DNA of 64,000 nt from Cutaneotrichosporon cavernicola (Eukaryota > Basidiomycota > Tremellomycetes > Trichosporonales > Trichosporonaceae): NCBI RefSeq assembly GCF_030864355.1, contig NC_083394.1, forward strand, positions 1,612,001-1,676,000, read 5' to 3'. A program made the translations under genes and the position numbers. Shown here piece by piece: positions 31,706 to 43,947 of this stretch. The notes beneath the pieces were generated by a model. The model saw nothing but the letters and a program-made list of their open reading frames with translations. It had not been told where the DNA came from and searched no databases. Each line of letters starts with the position of its first letter. Position 1 is the stretch's first letter.

Positions 31706-34437
31706 ATGTCGTACCAGGGCCAACAATCACGAGGACGCGGCGGGCGCGGAGGCAGGGGAGGCCGCGGTGGAAGAGGAGGGGGACGTGGGGGTGGTGGTAG
31801 CTTCGGCAGCCGCGGGCCCCAGCTCCCAACCACGATGCTCGACGAGGTCGAGAAGGTGTATGGTGAGCTCACTGGTGTTGATTATAGCTGACGACAGGTG
31901 CGAGCCATAGGCCAAATACTGTACGCGGGCGGAAGGAAGAACGTCAGGCGAAGCGGAAGGGTCCTGCACCTCGCGAACACGACGAGGCGCCGCGGAAGAA
32001 GGCCCGCCCTGCGGCTGAACCCAAAGCCAAGGAGGGCAAGGCGAAGGCTGAGCCCAAGGCCAAGGCGGAAGCTAAGCATGAGAAGGAGGGCAAATCCAAG
32101 CCTGAGAAGAAGAGCAAGAAGGAGCTCGTGCTCCCCGAGGACGACAAGGACGTCGAGGACCGCGAGATTGCTTGGCTCGAGTACATGATCAAGAACGAAG
32201 GTGGGGAGGAGGCCGGCTTGGAAGATGGCCTCGACGGTAAGTAGGATGGCAGCTAGAGTGATCCTGAGCGAGCTGACGACAGATATCCTCGACTTTGCGG
32301 AGAGGATGGAGCACGGCAAGCTTCGGAGGGACGAGCTCGGTGACAGCGACGACGAGGACGGTATGGGCGAGTTTGAGATTTCCGAGTCGGAGGAGGAGGA
32401 CGAGGACGAGGACGAGGACAGTGAGGAGGTTGACGAGAGCGATGGCGAGGAGAGCGGAGAGGAGCAGGAAGTCGACCTCAGCGAGGATGACAGCGAAAAT
32501 GAGGGCGCCGAGGAGGAGTGGCACGGCATTGCCGATTCCGACTCTGAGCCTGAACCTGAACCAAAGCCCGAGATCATACCTGAGGAGCCGAAGGCGGAGA
32601 CGGCTGTACCAGCCCCAGGCCGCTACGTCCCGCCCCACCTCCGTGCTGCCATGCTCGCAGAGAAGGCTGCTGGTGACGGCGCGCGCGCCGCGGAACGTGC
32701 CAAGCTGGAACGCAAGGCGCAGGGTCTACTCAACAAGTGAGTTGACTTGTCCGACGCCAAGTTGACGACAGATTGAGCGAGGTCAACATCGAGAGCATCC
32801 TCACCGAGGTCGAGAAGCTGTTTGGGGAGTACAGTCGTAACGGTGAGTCTTTCACGCCGTTATCACTCGCTCACGTCAGATGTCACCGCGACACTCACGA
32901 ACCAGATCATCCTGATGATTGGGTCCAAGACCAACCTCCTCGACAGCTTTGTTGTGCTGTACGCTACCCTGGTCGGCGCGCTGCACCGCGTCGTCGGCCT
33001 CGAGTTCGGCGCGCACTTTGTGCAGACACTAGTGAACAAGTACAACGACGAGTTTGCGCGTACGGCCCCAACGTCGACGTCTGCGGATGGCGACGATGCA
33101 GCCAAGGAAGCATTCAACCTCCTCACCCTGATCGCCGAGTTGTTTAATGCCGGCGTGATTGGCAGTCAGTTGGTGTACGACCTGGTCCGCGGGTTCATTG
33201 GCGAGGGCGAGGGCGAGCTCATGTCCGAACGTGGCGTCGAAGGCCTCCTCAAGATCCTCAAATGTGAGCTTGACGATTTTGGGATTTAGCTGACACCAGG
33301 TTCCGGTTCCCAGCTGCGTGCGGATGACGCCGCGTCACTCAAGGGCATCGTCTCGCTCGTGCAGGAGCGTACGCGCGGGCGCGACAAGGAGATGACTGTG
33401 CGCGCAAAGTTCATGATCGAGACACTGGGCAACCTGCGCAGCGGCAAGTCCAAGGGACTCGGCACGGAGCGCCCCGACGTCACGCGTATGCGCAAGTTCC
33501 TTTCGGGCATGGGGAAGAAGCGAAGGCGTAAGTTTTCCCAATTGGGCTCTCCAGGTTCAAGCTGACCGCAGTTCTCGCTCCCGAGCCCCTTCGCGTTGGA
33601 CTCAAAGACCTCCTTTCCGCCGACAGCAGGGGCAAGTGGTGGCTTGTTGGCGCAGGATGGAGCGGTAACCCGCTCCTCGAGCGCCAGCCGGCAAAGAAGG
33701 CTGAGAAGATGGACGAGCGCGACCGCGAGGACGAGGAGGTTCTCCTCGAACTGGCCCGAAAGCAAGGAATGAACACGGATGTTCGTCGGTCGGCATTTGT
33801 CGTCCTCCTCTCTTCAGAGGACTATGTCCACGCCTGCGACAGACTGCACGCCTTCCGCCTCACGCAAGTCCAGCAGCGCGATTTTGTGCGCGTCGCCCTC
33901 CACTGTGTCGGCATGGAGACGACGTACAACCCATACTACACGCTTGTGCTGAACAATCTGTGTGCCAACTCGTACGACCATCGCTTTACGCTCCAGTACG
34001 CTCTCTGGGACCTTTTGCGCGAATTGGCCGATGGGGGAGTAGACGATACGCGGGCGTCGCACGTCGCGCGCGCACTCGCGTTCCTCATTGCGCGGGGTAG
34101 TGTCGACCTCACGATCTTCAAGGCTGTCGAGTTCACCGATATCTCAAAGGGTACGCGCAAGATGCTTGACTCACTCCTCCGGACCCTCCTCCTGTCGATC
34201 CATACCGCTTCGCCCCTCCTCACCCTCCCGAAAAAGTTCAAGGTCGAGGACGCCGACCTCGAGACTGTTGAGGCGACGTTTGATAAGGCTCTCGCGGCGC
34301 CAGAGCTCGCGGGCGGTCTCACGTGGATCCTCCAGAGTATCCGCAAGAACCCCGGGAAGGGAGTTGGTGCGCTCGAGGGGGAAATCATTGGTGTCGGGGC
34401 AGAGGTTGCAAGCGGCGTGCTGGCGCGGGCTATCTAG
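31706..34437 (+). CDS. SGD1: Sgd1/NOM1-like nucleolar MIF4G-MA3 protein
   Basis: Sgd1 (NOM1 in animals) is a nucleolar protein needed for small-subunit ribosome production and binds DEAD-box helicases through its MIF4G domain. The N-terminus is an RGG-type tract ([14 protein letters not shown]), followed after the first intron by a basic region (RKEERQAKRKGPAPREHDEA). A long acidic segment and the family marker GRYVPPHLRAAML follow. The MIF4G domain covers LSEVNIESILTEVEKLFGEY to the segment ending GMGKKRR. The MA3 domain begins near DVRRSAFVVLLSSEDYVHAC and runs through RGTRKMLDSLLRTLLLSI-like helices. About six short introns are present. I choose the ATG at 31706, which opens the RGG tract; an in-frame ATG at 31622 is unlikely. 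The gene converges on YHM2, 300 bases away. Confidence 0.88.
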
Positions 34438-34736
34438 GCGCTATCTAGGGGTTGGGTCGGTGTATGCATGTATTCTATGTTGCGGAGGTGCGGAGGTGCG
34501 GCGGTGATAGAGGAGGAGGGCCTGACGGCAACGCAGAGCCGCGTCAATTCCGTCTGGCCCGAATGCCGTCGGAGTTGTGCGAGATAAGCCGCTTTCGCTC
34601 TGGTTAACCCAATCACCCTCCACCCTCACCCTTCACCCTCAACCCTTCACTCGGCGCTGCCATGCTTACGCTGCATCGCGATCTATGTGTTGCATCTAGG
34701 ACAAGAGTCGGAATATCCATCACCAAGCCACTACCA
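34438..34736. other. 3' flanks of SGD1 and YHM2
   Basis: This short convergent spacer has direct repeats GCGCTATCTAGG (34427 and 34438) and GGAGGTGC, with no gene. Confidence 0.4.
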
Positions 34737-36120
34737 CTACTCCTTGGCAATGAAGGCCTTGACGTAGTCTGCAAACGAGACCATGCAAATAGTCTGCCAG
34801 ATACCCAGACCAATACGCGGCGAAACACCACGGTAAAGGCCCTTGATACCATTCTGCTCATAGATGTACTTGAGCGTGTTGGCAATCGTCTTCTTCGCGG
34901 GCCGGTTAGGGTCCGTGCTCTTGATCGCGCTCTGCATCTCGACACGCACAACCTCGATCGGCTGGTTCCATGTACCGAGGGCACCGCCGACCGTGGACGA
35001 GATAATCTTGTCTCCCGCGGTCAACTTGTCGTTCTCTCCGAGACCCTTGTACTTGCGCAGACCAGACTCGGCAAGACGCGCAAACCCGAATCGCGAACCC
35101 CAGTTGGTTGCCTGGCGAAGGGCGACCGCGTTGACACCCTTGTTGATGCCGGCAATACCGTCGCGACGGTACATGTCCATGAAGACCTTGAAGGTCGACT
35201 CGGGCTTGGCACCGCCCTCCATCTGCTTGTGGCGGGTGATCTCGACCGTCTTCATGCACGTGCAGAAGCCTGGGGTTAGTCGCGAGCAGAGGCGACCAAA
35301 TGACAGGTTCAAGACTCACCCATGGTCGCGTAAGCCTGCGCAACACCGCCGCCAACACCGCCAATCATACCGCCCGCGGCGGGGGAGAAGCCAGTGTTGG
35401 TGGCCCACTTCTCAATCTCAGACGACGTGAACAGCAGCACGGCGCCCTTGGTCGACGCTTCGATCCATGCCTGCGGTCAATTTCGGCCTTGTCGGGCTTT
35501 GGGTATGCAGGTTGGCGGATGAGTTGGCCCAGTTAGCCGGCTCGCCTGCAGCCGGGGTGAAGATGGCCAGACAGTCGTGCGAGCTGGCTAATGCCATCTG
35601 GGCCAGCTGGGCCAGTCAAGAGGCGAGCTCTCGGCGCCGGTCATGTACCGCTGCCGCGATGCACCGACGCCGCAGCTGCATAGGGCTTGGCGATCGCGCC
35701 CCATGCCCAATGTGATTCGCCCCGTCCAACTTTCCACCGTCATCATCACCAACCACCAACCGGCCACCGACAACCACCACACCTCCTCATCTCGGCGCAC
35801 CACTTGGCACACATCGCTAGCACTCACCCAAGGAATCAGGCCCTGGTAGAAGCCCTTGACGCCGCCACGGCTCCAAACGGTCGCGAAAGCCTCCGCCATC
35901 GTCTGCTTGCGGTTCGCGGCCATCTGCGTCTTGAGCACCTCGAGCGGCTGCCCGAGAGTGGTCACTTCGAACTGGCGTCAGCTCTGCTCCTTTGCTCTGG
36001 GCGAGTAGCCCTCAGGCCAGGTGGGCCACGAGTATCAGCAAGCAGGTGAGGACGTACCATGTTCATGGTCGCGCCGACGGCGATGTTCGACCAGCTAAAG
36101 CCCTTCTGCGCGGGTGCCAT
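34737..36120 (-). CDS. YHM2: Mitochondrial citrate/2-oxoglutarate carrier
   Basis: Yhm2 exchanges citrate for 2-oxoglutarate across the inner mitochondrial membrane and so feeds cytosolic NADPH. The protein starts [20 protein letters not shown] and runs through [56 protein letters not shown] and [12 protein letters not shown]. The carrier signature P-x-[DE]-x-x-[KR] is present in repeats one (PLEVLK) and three (PIEVVR); repeat two has CMKTVEITR, lacking the Pro, as in yeast Yhm2. It ends AFIAKE. Four exons are joined by three introns; one between LIPW and AWIEA (about 35473-35829) is roughly 357 nt, several times the local norm. No presequence is expected for this family. Confidence 0.93.
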
Positions 36121-37362
36121 TTTTGATTACAGTACAGGTGGTGGAGTGGAGAGAGAGAGCCGGGGTATAGACGTGTGGGTGTCTAAAGGATTACTCTTGA
36201 TTCAAGTGTGCTTATGAATGAATCGATAGTACAGGTGCGATGGGAAATGAAAGTGCCACGATCCAGTCACAATCAAGCCCCAGAAAGTCGGCACTTGGGG
36301 CACCGTAGTAAGGGAAGGTAGGCGGGGTCGGCTGGGCGTTCCTCCATTCACTTTGAACCGGGCGGACCGAGAGTATCCCGGATTCCCCCCAAGCACTCGA
36401 ACCCAATCCAACTCAATCCAATCTTTGAATTTCGTAATAACGGTGGGCATTAGTGTTTTGGGTCCGCTTCCCCGCGCCGTGAGTCTAGCCAAGCGCTCAC
36501 ACCCCCATCGCGACATGAGATTTGACGCCGCGCGATAAAGGTTTTCACCGTACGACAATGCACGTGGCACAGTATAAGGCGTATCGCATCATATCCATGT
36601 CCCCAAGAATGTGCGATAGCGATATACAGTGGATAACGTGGGGTGCACTATTTCTGGCTGACACGCGACCTATGATGATAGATCTCAGATCTACTTGGAG
36701 AGTGGGCTAGATGGAGCAATGGTGGCTCGACTAAGACACGGAATCGCGGGTCTGACGTCTGTGCTTCCTGGGTTCTGGATCTAGATCGCCGTGGGCCGTG
36801 GAGACCATGACTGAATTCTGGCTGTTGGGTCGTTGCCGACGAGTCACAAACCAAGAACATCGTGGCCATTGGCACTGCTCTCCGCCATCTATAGCTTGAG
36901 TGCTGCGTGCTTAGTAGCTTGGCATGTAGCGGTCATGCGTGGGCCCACCAAGACCAGGCACGCACCAGTCGCCCAGCCTGCCTGTCATGACATGGCCTCA
37001 AACCAAACACAAAATGTGATCCCTTGCAATGATATGGCAGAGCACAGAGTAACCTCACTTAGCGACAGAGTAACCTCACTTAGCGTACAGGTGACTAAGC
37101 CCAAACTCAAGTACCTCATTAGAGTGCCGATCAGCTGCCCATCATGTCCAGCACCACACGCCACACTCTCATGCTGCGAGGCTCTGCTCCGTTTCGCTCT
37201 GCTCTCTCCACCTCTCCCAGCGTCACTTGCTGACCTCCCTCCTCTTCTAATTCACCACACGCTCGCTGTCAGCGCAGTTCCACAGCTGCTATCCGGTCAT
37301 AGGTGCATCCCGGCATAAGAATACACGTCCCCAACGAAACCAAGCGTAACCGATCGAGCCGA
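36121..37362. other. Intergenic with a 21-bp direct repeat
   Basis: This 1.24 kb region between the YHM2 start and the RPL13 stop has no credible gene. A perfect 21-bp direct repeat lies at 37044-37085. Confidence 0.45.
37044..37085. repeat. 21-bp perfect direct repeat, two copies
   Basis: A 21-base unit beginning ACAGAGTAACCTCACTTAGC occurs twice head to tail without change. Confidence 0.92.
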
Positions 37363-38103
37363 TTACTTCTTGGCCTCCTCCTCCTTGGCCTTCTTCTCGG
37401 CAGCGCGCTTGGCGCGCTGGCCGACGTGACGGGCGTCAGAGCGGGCCTTGCGGAGAGCGGCGTAGGCACCGAACTCCTTCTCCTCGGCGGTGATGGCACG
37501 GGGCTTCTCAGCGACGTAGGTCGAGGGGAGGGCGGGGAGGTCGCGGGTGATGTGCGCCTGGAGGTCCTCGCCAGTAGCATCGCCGGCCTTGGGCTTGCCC
37601 TGGACGCGGGGGAAGACGACGAGGCGGCTGCGGTAGGCCTTGAGGCGGTCAACGTTAAGAGTCTGGCCCTCCTCCGACTTGGAGCGGCGGCGGTGGTCGA
37701 CGGCAATGCCGAGGCCGAGAGCCTCCTTCTTGCGGATGCCGGCGAGCTTGAGCTCAGAGAGAGTGAAGCCACGGCCCTCTGCGCGTCAGAATTCTCTTCA
37801 AGGGAAACCAAACCAAAGTCGCCACCTGTACTCACCACGGATGCGCATGTTGTAGCGCTGAGTCTGGCAGCGGACGGCCGGGCGAAGGCGCTGGAGAGGA
37901 GCAGCACCCGACGCAAGAGCCTTCTTCGAGCGGGCGACGCGGCGCGACTTCTTCTTGGCAGGCTGGTCGAACTGGCGTTAGAAATTCTGCTCCACCTCTG
38001 CAACTGGGCGGTCCTTTCCGCGCTAACGCACCCAGGTCTTGACCCGCCTGTCCCAGTCCTTGCGGAAGTGGTTCTTCGGGAGCTGGTTGTTGTGCTTGAC
38101 CAT
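37363..38103 (-). CDS. RPL13: 60S ribosomal protein L13 (eL13)
   Basis: eL13 is a structural protein of the cytosolic large ribosomal subunit. The start [20 protein letters not shown] is typical, followed after intron 1 by [18 protein letters not shown] and [18 protein letters not shown]. After intron 2 come [20 protein letters not shown] and [20 protein letters not shown], then [15 protein letters not shown]. The Lys/Ala/Glu-rich tail ends KAKEEEAKK. Introns lie near 37966-38030 and 37783-37837 and both keep frame. Codon use is strongly C-ending (AAG, GCC, CGC), as expected of a highly expressed gene. Position 38103 is the only ATG that gives the family N-terminus. Confidence 0.95.
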
Positions 38104-39037
38104 TTCTGCGAGTGCGAGTGTGAGGAGTGAGGAAGGTCGGGCGAGTTGGCGGAGAGGGGATAGGAGGCGGACGATACGAGATCGCGGATGCGGAGAACGC
38201 GAGAGATAGCGCGATAGACGGTACGACGCGACGAGTAACGAAGAGGACGGCGTCAGCACTGGTACACCTGCGCTCGTCGTCGTGGGACTCACTTGCTCCT
38301 TTTGTTGAAGGTTGAGATTCGACACTGGCAGCTGTCTGGGTGTCGACCGCTGCACCGAAACTGCATTTGCTTCCGCCGTTTGACAATTGATTGTGTGCCG
38401 GCGTTATTGATATCACCGAATAGTGAAATGTCGCCTCTCACACTGTGGCGCTGATGGAATTTGCTCCCGCTCCGCAAGTGTGGCTATCAGTTTCCGCGCA
38501 GCCATCTTGTTCTTCTTAACGCATTATCATTCTACTCAAAAGCATCGGCTACGCCGCGCCTCCCCCTAGGGGTAGAGGCCACGGCCTGTCGACCGTCATA
38601 CTGTAGAAGAGAGCAACAAACAGGTTATTGGGTGGGTCGCCCGTCTTCTTACACACGGGGGACCCAATTCCAGTTTGACATCGCCAACAGGCATATGGAT
38701 CATCTGCGTGGACACGATCGTGTGGGACGGACGAGGAGGGGAACTCGAGGTATAGGTGCATTGGAAGCCCTTGAGGAGGTCCGCATTGAATGTGGACATG
38801 TTGCAATGTGGTGGAGAACTTTGTGGTGCGATGGTGGTGAAGAACTTCGTGGTGCGATGCGCACTTGTGTTGCCTGGGTGAGCATCTGAATGCATGGGGG
38901 AGACAGGCTCTGCGCCGAGGCAGGCATGACATTGGAGTTCCAGGTAGCATCAGCCCTGGTCAGGCAGTCCACACAAGCGTTAGACATGATGGGTATACAT
39001 ATGCAGGGTATGCAGGAATCACTGGCAGCAGTCGCCG
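38104..39037. other. Intergenic, RPL13 promoter and MED7 3' flank
   Basis: No gene is supported in these 934 bases. The 142-codon frame at 38461-38889 shows no domain and is contradicted by equal-length frames on the other strand. Confidence 0.45.
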
Positions 39038-39978
39038 TTATGCCTCGCCCATGGTCACGTCGCCATCTTGGTCCCCGCCGCCGTTGACTTCAGGCGACTG
39101 CTTCGAGCTCAGTCCCTGACTCTGGCTCTTGGCCTTGCTCTCGCCCGCCTCAGACGCGCTCTCCTTCAGCCTCCGGACCATGGCAGCAATCTCGCGGCTC
39201 TTGCTGTTGTCAGTTCACTCCACCTGGCTGAGCTCACGTCCGGAGTCGCTCAGTCTGCGCGCGCCGCTCCTCAAGCTGCTTCTCCATGAGCATGACGAGG
39301 GTCGCCTCGGCCTGGTGTCAACTATGATGACAGAAACTGAAGCTCACCTGCACGCCCCGCAGCTGGTTGGCCGACACCATCATCGTCGCGGCCAAGTTCG
39401 ACAGGTGCTGGATGTACTGCTGTCAGCCTGTAACTCATGAACCCACCTGGTCGCCCTGGCTCTGCCTTCCATAAACCTCGAGCTCGTCCGGCACGCGGCT
39501 GGTGCCGGTCAGGACGTCGACGAAGGCGAGGAGGGTGTGCAGGAACGAGTTGAGCAGGAGGGGGAGTGCCGCACGCTCAGAATCTCCGCCGGCAGAGACG
39601 GGGTCGGACACGAGCGCCGGGAGGCCAATATCTTTCGCAGTGGGGATGTGCGGCTCGGCCTGGGGTTAGTGAGGAAGGTCAGCGACAATGGGGGCAGAAG
39701 GAACGTGACAGCTGGTATTGTGACAACGTGAGCTGCCCCACCGACACGCGCCCAAACTCTACGAAGCCACTCACAGTATACTTCTGCCCAAAGAGCATCC
39801 ACTGCCCCTCCTCGAGCACCCAGTCGGCACGAGGCGGTTCGAGGGCCGCGAGCTCGGGGTCGCGCGCCACCTCCTCGTCACCTAGCGCCGCATGCTGTTC
39901 CACAGCCTCGGGAGTGAACGCCTTGTAGTACCCCGGAGGAGGGGGAAAGAGAGTGTTAGTGATTGGCACTGCGGCCAT
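39038..39978 (-). CDS. MED7: Mediator complex subunit 7
   Basis: Med7 is part of the middle module of Mediator, the coactivator that links regulators to RNA polymerase II. The family start is plain: ITNTLFPPPPGYYKAFT, then WVLEEGQWMLFGQKYT after an Ala/Glu-rich linker. Following intron 1 come LNSFLHTLLAFVDVLTG and the helix YIQHLSNLAATMMVSANQLR, which in Med7 pairs with Med21. The C-terminus has a coiled coil (TLVMLMEKQLEERRAQTERL) and an acidic tail ending GDVTMGEA. Four introns are present, each with a CTGACNNCAG-like 3' end. Start 39978 gives the P-rich opening expected of the family. Confidence 0.87.
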
Positions 39979-41073
39979 CGTGCGTAGATGATGTGATGAT
40001 GAGTTAGTTGTTGACGCAAGTGGAGGTTGTGTGCGAGCGGAAGCAATTTGATTGGCATCAGTGGCAAGTGGCGGCGACCTTGCTCACTACCTTTGTACTT
40101 TGGCGACTCTGCAGTACCTCACTGCCTCTGTACGCATCGGATCGATCTCCTTCTCCACTTTGGCCCCGCATTACAAGGCCCCTTGGGGAGCTTGATTTGG
40201 ACTCTGTGCCGTACATAGATGCACTGAAGTTGACTAACTAACCCTGGCCCAGCCTAGCACTCTAATCACCCAACGCATTACCGTTGACGAAGAAGTTCTC
40301 CAAGCGATCGCCATCCAGGTGGAGCTCAAGGTCTCACTGCTACCCTCCTCACCGTCCAAATGCCTCTTAAATCTTCTCTCCGTTCCCATACTCATTGTGA
40401 CCGCCATCCGCGAGCATCGCGCCCGACACATCCAGCCCTCCAAGCTGAAACGCCGTTGACGCCCTGCAGTTACCATGTCATCACTTTGCGGTCTCGCCAC
40501 CACAGCTGCGCCTTGCCGCCAAGCTGTTAACCTTGTCCAGACGGCTCCCCTGCCTTGACAACTCGGTAGCCAGGCACGGGACAAGCGCCGGATCCCAATA
40601 TTTTGCTCTATTCTGCCGATCACCGGTGTCCGAGATGCATATGATCAATCGCTTCCTCTGATACATGGCGGTTTGTTAGCAGAGATGACTGAGACACGCA
40701 GTTGATGGCTGATGTCTAAGACGCGATAGCTAAGCTGGGCCGGGTGCCTGGGTGATGAGCATTTGTGTGGAGCAGTGGGCCGAAAGACGCGTGTGTTGAG
40801 GTGCGGCGTAACCAATGGTGAGGTTTAGATACCGCTATTTGGGGTCCAGTTAGCAAGATCTGGTTTCTCAATAAGAGAGCCCCCCTGAATTAGAGTGTGG
40901 TTGTACGCGTGTGCCGCGTGCACCCGATGACCGGGTTCATTTCATCCTTTGTTGGACACATGGCAGTTGCAAACCATTCTGGCCACTTTGGGCTATCTAG
41001 GCATAGCTAGGCAGTAAGAGAGGGCGTGACATGGGACCCTGTACCAACCAACCTTTGCCCTGTCACTCACTCA

Positions 41074-41106
41074 CCACTCTCCACTCTCCACTCTCCACTC
41101 TCCACT
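41074..41106. repeat. 7-bp CCACTCT tandem repeat, four copies plus
   Basis: CCACTCT repeats at 41074, 41081, 41088 and 41095, then breaks down to CCACTA. It lies in the probable promoter or leader of VTS1. Confidence 0.92.
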
Positions 41107-41219
41107 ACTACTAGTCTACAGTCTAGCTTCCAACGCCACTTGTCCCCGCTCTCTCTCCCTCCTCATCTCACCTTCACTCGCCTTCCAATCACTTAGACAT
41201 CTACATCTCTAGTTCAGCG

Positions 41220-41485
41220 TTGCACTCATCTCCAAGCTTCTATTTGTCTCTTGAAAGAGGTAGGTACAAAAGCCCCAAGGCACTCCCCGCACACTCCGAA
41301 CCGCGCCCAGCCCAACCCACATCACACGCCTCCCACCGCGTGAGCGCCCTCGTCGTCGTCCTGTCGCACAGACCATCTATCGCGACCCAAGCGCTGCTCG
41401 ACAATCCTCATCTCTCAGTCATCTCTATCCCCCCTCCCTCCATGTCCCGTGCCGCTTTTGCTCCTTGTCTTGAACCCATTGACAG
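41220..41485 (+). other. Upstream open frame / possible alternative first exon of VTS1
   Basis: An open frame starts at 41220, with a second in-frame ATG at 41442 (MSRAAFAPCLEPIDR). A donor GTAACC at 41486 and an acceptor TTCTTTAG ending at 41723, preceded by the branch-like AACTGAC, define a 238-nt intron. Splicing fuses this frame in phase to the VTS1 start at 41755 through the bridge SIPAGPSSTI. So it is either an upstream ORF in unspliced RNA or an N-terminal extension. The ATG at 41755 has the stronger initiation context (ATCATGG). Confidence 0.5.
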
Positions 41486-41754
41486 GTAACCCCGTTGCAA
41501 CGCCACCCAAGTGTTCCTTCGGGGGCGCCGTTTGCACCAACCCCCTTCGGCACCTTCCTTGAACACGTCCGAACTCCCCGCGACCGCGTCTCAAACCTAC
41601 ATCCTACAAACCCCCATATCCCTCGTTCCTAACGCATAACCCCCCATACCATCCCGTCCCATCCGCAACAACCGGGCCGTCCTCATCTTTACCTCTCCAC
41701 ATCATCAACTGACACTTCTTTAGGTCCATTCCGGCTGGCCCGTCCTCAACCATC

Positions 41755-43947
41755 ATGGCTTCATCAACTCTCCGCCCTCACCGCTCCCCCTCTCCTTCTC
41801 CCGGCTCTGGTCAAGCCATCAATCCCAACAATCCCGCCAAGCTCACGCGTCAGTCGCTCGGCCCGCCCACCACGTCTGGCAACTCGTCGGCGGCGCGCGG
41901 TTTCGGCGCTCTAGGCACCTCGCCTGGTAGCAGCTCTGGGTTCTCCTCCCAGCCCCGCCACGTCTCGAGCTCGGTCGCCATGGGCCTCGGCAGCCTCTCC
42001 AACCAGCGCGATTCGCTCTCCCCCCGCCCCGCGACGTTGACAGGACGCACCGTCAGCGGTAGCTCGAACCAGGTGCGGCCCTCTTCCGAGTTCCTCCCTA
42101 CTGGCGCGGCGCGCGATCAGGCTCGGACGCCCGAGGCCGAGCAGATTGACCAGTGGTTCAAGCACCTCGCCTCGTGGGAGGCCACTCTGGTGAGTTTTTG
42201 CTCAAAGACATGACTGACAAGTGCAGGAGGAGATGGCCGCGGCGAGCACGGATCAGAACTTTACCGAGGAGCTCGGAGCCATTGAGCAGTGTAAGTGAGC
42301 GCGGCAAGGCAGGCCACTGACGCGTTCACAGGGTTCCGCGTTCTGTCCGAAGCTGAGCGTACGGCCGCGCTGTACTCGCTCCTTCAGCACTCGACCTCCG
42401 TACAGATCCGGTTCTTCCTCAGCGTTCTCCACCACATGGCCCAGGCCGACCCCATGACCGCCATGCTGTCACCAGGCCCAGCGGCTGGCCCGGCTGCCGC
42501 CGCTGCTCACTCCCAGATGGACAGCAAGCTTGCCGGTATGGGTCTCAAGTCGCCGTCTGCTGGCGGCGGTGGTGCAGGCTTTGCTGGCTCGCCCACCACC
42601 CACAACTACCTCGCGCCCGAGTCGGCGCTCGATTCGGTCATGTCCAAGCCCAAGATACGCCAGAACCGCATCTCTGCACCAGGAACCCTCACCTCGTCGA
42701 ACGAGTCGCGCTGGTCTAGCAACTTGGATCAGGTTATCGAGCGTGGACCCTCGCCTGGGCTCGAGAGCGTGCGTAGCCGCAGCCCCCAGCCAGACATGCG
42801 GCCCAAGTCGACTGACTTTGCGGGCGGCGCAGGCGCGCACGACGACCGCTACAGCTCCAGCTCGGCGACCCCGCGTCTCAGTGCCGGCCCTGGCTCGCTT
42901 GGCCTTGGCTTCCCCGGCTCGGACCAGTCGCCCAACGCGGCCAGCCCGCTGCTCAACCCCTCTGGCAACTGGTCGTCGATTCAGAACACGCCCATGAACC
43001 TCATGTTCAACCAGGACAACAAGAACGAGCCTATCAACGCGGCGCTGAGCTTTGCGAACTTGCAGCTGGCCGCTGGCGCCGCTGCGGCGGCCAACCGCGT
43101 CCAGCTCGACGATGCACGCAAGTACCGCCGACCCGGGGGTGGCACTACTGCTCCGTCGAGCCGTAACGTATCCGGCGCCTCCGCGTACGGTGACGACGAC
43201 GGCCGCACCTCGCCACTCCCGCCCTCCGGCAACGCGTTCGGCTGGAACAGCAGCGGCGGCAACCGCAGTGGCGGCGACTTTGGCGGCCTGGGCCTCGGCG
43301 ATCCCAACCTTGCCAACCTGAACATGAACCTCGCGAACCTCAACCTCGCCGGAATGAACCCGCTCAGCCCCAACGCGATGCAGGTACTGGCGCTGGCTCA
43401 GGCGCAGCAGGTCGCGCAGGCGGCGCAGGGACTGCAGGCAGCCCAGCTCGGCCAGTACGGCGGACTGGGCCAGAACCTTAACGCCCCCCGGCCCAGCAAC
43501 CGCGTCCCCTCGGGTCGCCGCAGCCCTATGCTTGGCCACAAGGCCGCAAGCCCTGGGCCAGCGGGTCCTGCAGCCGGCGGCGGTGGTGCCGGGGGTGGTG
43601 CGGGTGTCGCCGGCCCTGACGACGTCGACCAGAAGGTGCTTGAGGACGTGTCGACTTGGCTACGTGTGCTCCGCCTCCATGTGAGTTTGTTTAAAGGACC
43701 CCAAGTTGACCTCAGAAATACACCACCAACTTTGAGCACACGAAGTGGCGTGACATGGTCATGATGAACGAAGGCGACCTTGAGCGGTACGGCGTTGCTG
43801 CGCAGGGTGCTCGCAGCAAGTTCCTCAAGGTGAGCTTGCGTGTCCGTCCAGACTCAAACTGACATTTAGGTGTTCTACAACGTGCGCACAAAGTTTGACA
43901 TTCCACACCCGCCAGGGCAAGAGGAGTATGCCCCGACCAAGGAGTAG
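41755..43947 (+). CDS. VTS1: Vts1-like SAM-domain RNA-binding protein
   Basis: Vts1/Smaug proteins bind stem-loop elements in mRNA through a SAM domain and recruit deadenylases. The SAM domain is at the C-terminus, split by two introns: VSTWLRVLRLH, KYTTNFEHTKWRDMVMMNEG, DLERYGVAAQGARSKFLK and VFYNVRTKFDIPHPPG. An N-terminal helical region is also conserved in the family (EQIDQWFKHLASWEATL through WFRVLSEAERTAALYSLLQH and IRFFLSVLHHM). The long middle is disordered: Ser/Pro-rich, a Leu/Asn repeat (NLANLNMNLANLNLAGMN), poly-Ala/Gln and poly-Gly. Four introns within this span have clear branch sites (42190-42226, 42291-42330 region, 43681-43715, 43830-43870). A spliced upstream frame may add N-terminal residues (see 41220). 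Confidence 0.87.

Larger units (their letters stand above)
39979..41754. other. Long intergenic with VTS1 leader
   Basis: The 1.78 kb holds the MED7 promoter and a long pyrimidine-rich VTS1 leader. The leader contains a 7-bp tandem array at 41074, an upstream reading frame and a leader intron. No separate gene is supported. Confidence 0.5.

Noticed and set aside
38461..38889. 142-codon frame between RPL13 and MED7
   Set aside because: Composition resembles random GC-rich sequence and several overlapping minus-strand frames are equally long.
42469..43539. 356-codon open frame on the minus strand inside VTS1
   Set aside because: It is a shadow of the biased VTS1 coding sequence (Ala/Gly/Pro-rich), gives Arg/Val-rich junk and has no domain or splice support.
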